Below are positions 60,901-64,000 of a stretch of DNA of 64,000 bases, piece by piece; the first letter of the stretch is position 1; every line of letters begins with the position of its first letter. The notes beneath the pieces are model-generated. The model did no database searches and was not told the origin of the DNA. It worked only from the letters and a program-made list of their open reading frames with translations. Origin of the DNA: Serinus canaria (taxonomy: Eukaryota > Chordata > Aves > Passeriformes > Fringillidae); assembly GCF_022539315.1 (NCBI RefSeq), contig NC_066319.1:23646093-23710092 (forward strand), written 5' to 3'. The position numbers and the translations under genes are program-made.

Positions 60901-62903
60901 TTTACTGTCACTCATTCCCCTGCTTAAGGAGGTGGATTTTTGTTTAATATAGACTGAATCATAGGTTAAACAGCTCCTTCTGTAGGTACACCCTTTAAGC
61001 CAATAGGCAAGCAGCAAACCCAGGACCTGGTGCAAGTGTGTCAGCCCCACGGTGTAATTGTAGGTTCTTGGGGAGGCTGCTTACTGGTTTTAGATGAATC
61101 TTGGAATACAGGGTAGCATGCCCTTAGGCTGCTGAGTGGTCTGACACAGCTACAGAGCATGGGAGAGCAGAGGCCATGGGTGCTGGGGTGTGGTGAGGCT
61201 CAGTGCAATAGGCATGAAGCAACCAGGGTGCCTTAATCTTGTGGAACGGTTGGTTCCTCTGCTTAAAGTGCAGCTTGTCATTACTAGGCTTCTCTTGACA
61301 GATACAAGAAGAACATCAAAGCCTTGTACATTGTGCATCCAACCATGTTCATCAAGACCCTGCTGATACTCTTCAAGCCTCTTATCAGGTAGGAAGGAAG
61401 CACTTCTGGAGGCTCACCTGCATGTTTACACTGCAGGATAGCAGTGGGGCCTTCTCAGAGGGGCACAAGCTGAGTCCAGGCTGGCAGGCCTATCCTGGAG
61501 TCTCTCACCTTTTTCTATCTCCTCCCACTTCTGAGCTCAGAAATACTCACACACTAGAAATACCTTTTTAGGAACCTACAGAGTTTGCAGCTCTGTGCTA
61601 CTCCTTTTTTCTCCAGTCAAGTGGAAGTAAAAAGTTGCAGGCTCTGTAACTCAAATATTTAATTTATTGTGATACTGAAATAGGAACTCTATGAAATAAT
61701 TGGAAATAAAATCTTCTCAAGCCTAGTGCTGAACACAGGAGGGAGAAATCCACCATTTGAGGGAGCCTGCTGCTGCTGCCAGGGCTTCTAATGTATATTG
61801 GAAAGTCTTTGCATCTCCTGGTAAAATAGATGGAGTTGGAGAGCAATGTGGGTGACATCTCTGCTGCTCAGCCATACCTACCCTTTGCCTCACTGATGTT
61901 TCTTGTGGTCCTCTGCTCTCCTTTTCTATAAGAAGTCAGTTCTGTTTCTGAATTTCCCAATTTCTCACATATCTACCTTTGTCTTGTTTTTCAGCTTTAA
62001 ATTTGGACGAAAGATATTTTATGTGAATTACCTTAGTGAGCTGGAGGAGTATGTGAAGCTGGAACAGTTGGGGATCCCAAGCCAAGTGCTAAAGTGAGAA
62101 TACTGTCTGTCTCCCCCTTGCTTAGGGGTCTGTGAGAGGGGACCTTTTGTAAAGAGTGGCAAGGGAAGGAAGAGATTGTTCCACTCAGGTTTTGCAGGGT
62201 GTGCTGACAAGTTGCCTTCAAGACTGGTTACTCTCTGTAGTCCTTCCTGTGTGTCCTTGGCCCCAGTCCCCAGTTCTGTCTTTGAGTTAAAAATCCTCCT
62301 GCAATGAAGTACCAATCCTACATCTCCCACTCACCCCCCTGGGGACTTTCTACAAGATACTGACCCTAACACTGACCTGGAGCTCATGGTGTGCATCTGC
62401 TGTCATCTGGGCACCTGCTTAGCTCATTCCATGCTGCTCAGCTTGTCTTTGGGGCTTCCCAAAGTTGCCATAATCTCAGTCTTCCCAGATTGCTTCCCTG
62501 TCCCACACCCACATATGCATCTGTCTCATCACAAGCAGTGCTGTCCTGGCCTCCTGCCCATGCTGTTACTCAGCTACTCCACCTCTTGATTACAGATAGA
62601 TACTCCTTTTCTCCCTGCTTTTTTTTTTATGGCAACCAGATGTTTGTTCTTGTGCTCCAGAGCTGCCTGTGGTGGTTTTGCACCGGTGTAATTGACCATA
62701 CCAGTCTGGTGCTGCTGCCAGCGGGTGTGCAGTGCTAGGTTCATGCACTTTCTGGGAGGTGGAGTTGCTTTTTACTAGTCTGTGTTTTGCTGCAGGTATG
62801 ATGAATACCTGAGATCCCTGCAGAAACCTTTGCAAGCGCCCCAGAAGCCAACACCCCCACGCCCACCGCTGCCAAACCAGCAGTTTGGAGTCTCCCTACA
62901 GCA
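48960..62903 (+). CDS. ARHGAP1: ARHGAP1 (p50RhoGAP/Cdc42GAP), 5' seven coding exons
   Basis: A GTPase-activating protein for Cdc42, Rho and Rac. Exons: 48915-49098 (5' UTR then ATG at 48960 in ACCATGG), 49883-49975, 60343-60430, 60672-60803, 61302-61388, 61995-62093, 62796-62903. They give about 248 residues of roughly 440, with all phases closed. The product starts [17 protein letters not shown] and closely matches the human protein. Residues about 65-225 form the BCH/Sec14-like domain ([52 protein letters not shown]), which binds prenylated small GTPases and endosomal membranes. The last exon adds the SH3-binding motif [11 protein letters not shown]. The catalytic RhoGAP domain is encoded beyond the right edge, so the gene is partial only because of the window. 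Confidence 0.96.
50693..50736. repeat. 22-bp tandem duplication, pyrimidine-rich
   Basis: Two copies of GCCACCTCCTACCCCTCCTGCT, the second with a G-to-A change, then a decayed third start (GCCATCTC). Located in ARHGAP1 intron 3. Confidence 0.9.
56783..56830. repeat. 16-bp tandem duplication inside a 10-bp direct repeat
   Basis: GTGAGAAGAAAAATGA is followed at once by GTGAGAAGAAAAATGC. The pair is bracketed by ATGCAGTTCA on both sides, the mark of a small replication-slippage event. Located in ARHGAP1 intron 3. Confidence 0.85.
60343..62093 (+). CDS. ARHGAP1: ARHGAP1 exons: BCH/CRAL-TRIO (Sec14-like) domain
   Basis: Four clustered exons encode the core Sec14-like fold: [40 protein letters not shown], the Rossmann-like strand [19 protein letters not shown], and [20 protein letters not shown]. 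In this family the domain autoinhibits the GAP module and binds the lipid-modified tail of Rho GTPases. Confidence 0.92.
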
Positions 62904-64000
62904 GTGAGTATTTCTGGATAGTGTTGCTTTTGCCCTGACTTACTTGGTATGAGGTCACTGTATTTATTACTGAACAACAGCAGAAAATGGCTGCGAAATT
63001 TCTTGCAGTTCAGACTTCATATGAAACTTTAATAATTTTCCTGAGGAACTCTGTGCTCGTGTCCAGATCCTGACTAACTCAGTTCAGTTCCACCCTCTTG
63101 ATCCCTGGGTTAGATTATTTTTGCAACTTAGGGTCACAAAGGGAGGAGCAAAATAAGAGCCATGGGGACAGCTTTATGGCACTAGAAACTTCCTTTTAAG
63201 CAAAAGAAGTCTGTAGGAGGCTGACAGGGTTCTCTTTAGGACTATGCTGCTTTGAGCAGCACTGCAGATTTGTTTCTTAGTTGTTTTTGAAATCATAAAT
63301 TCTATTTTAAAAGCGCCTCTATTCAGCCTTGTAGTGAATCCCACTCCCCATTCCTGCACAGTGACAAAGGCAAACACAGACACTGGCAAGGGCTGGGATA
63401 CTGAGTAAGTGTTGAAGGTATTTTTAACTCTGAGTGTGGTTTTGCCTCCCTGGGGAATGAGGAGGAGCCAGTACTGTGTAGCTAGACACATCCTCTGAGG
63501 CACTCTGGGAACACATTCCCCAGCTTCAGTGCAACATTTCCAGATGCTGTTTGCCGTGGTGCCTGAGCTTCTTAGCAGCCTGGGAGGTGTGAAAAGCTCC
63601 CAGCTATCTAGTGGTCTGGACAATTGAATGTGAGGGTGGCAGGGAGCACCTTGGCATCGTGAGGTTTTCCCTGATGACCATTTTGTTGATAAATCTTCTG
63701 TCACAGGAATGTGGTGGCCAAATTTTTTTTTTCTCATATGTCAGCTTCTTTCTACCCTTGCTTCTATGGGGAAGGAAAAAGGAAGTGTAACCCTTTTCAC
63801 CTGTTTCATAACTAGCATCCTTGCCTTCTGGGAAACCCTTTGCCCTGGCATATACAGGTTGAGATTTTTATAGGGGATGGAAAAACATTCCTGTGGTCTA
63901 GTAATGAGCTCATAGTTGCTCCAGTGAATGATGTAACATGATGGGTGAAGAGGATAGAAGGCTAGAATAATGGTTGAACCAGGGATGGGGATAGCAAGAT
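62904..64000 (+). other. ARHGAP1: ARHGAP1 intron, incomplete at window edge
   Basis: Intron after the proline-rich exon, open at the right edge. No further ARHGAP1 exon is seen. The longest open frame (187 codons, - strand, 63737-63174) has no recognisable family feature. Confidence 0.6.

Noticed and set aside
63174..63737. 187-codon - strand open frame in ARHGAP1 intron
   Set aside because: Long for chance, but without a recognisable motif, paralogue or splice context; treated as noncoding.

Overview
This window is nuclear DNA from a bird. It has long introns with consensus GT-AG borders, several truncated CR1 LINE copies (the dominant avian retroposon), and a gene order matching the human 11p11.2 neighbourhood CKAP5 - F2 - ZNF408 - ARHGAP1. 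The species cannot be named from sequence alone. Every exon of the three living genes was placed by reading through splice junctions and checking that phases close.

Layout. (1) 1-23.7 kb, + strand: the 3' two thirds of CKAP5 (ch-TOG/XMAP215 microtubule polymerase), 28 coding exons giving about 1,325 residues from late TOG3 to the stop codon, plus an in-frame 24-nt candidate microexon. One intron hosts the C/D snoRNA SNORD67. (2) 23.7-26.4 kb: a gene-poor tail-to-tail spacer. (3) 26.4-36.1 kb, - strand: complete F2 (prothrombin), 14 coding exons and 608 codons, with Gla domain, two kringles and serine protease all intact. (4) 36.1-41.6 kb: intergenic, with a possible HNF-1 site just upstream of F2 and a possible ERV LTR relic near 39.3-39.7 kb. 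(5) 41.6-43.3 kb, - strand: a decayed ZNF408 with in-frame stops, frameshifts, lost zinc ligands and three fingers missing. (6) 43.6-44.4 kb: a CpG island, the presumed shared promoter of ZNF408 and ARHGAP1. (7) 43.9-64 kb, + strand: the 5' part of ARHGAP1 (p50RhoGAP), with start codon, BCH/Sec14 domain and proline-rich motif. The catalytic RhoGAP exons lie beyond the window.

The genes do not form a pathway. CKAP5 acts on microtubules and spindles, prothrombin in plasma coagulation, ARHGAP1 on Cdc42/Rho signalling. They share only an old vertebrate gene order. The observations most worth following are the loss of ZNF408 (in humans a retinal vascular disease gene; bird retinas are avascular) and the candidate CKAP5 microexon.
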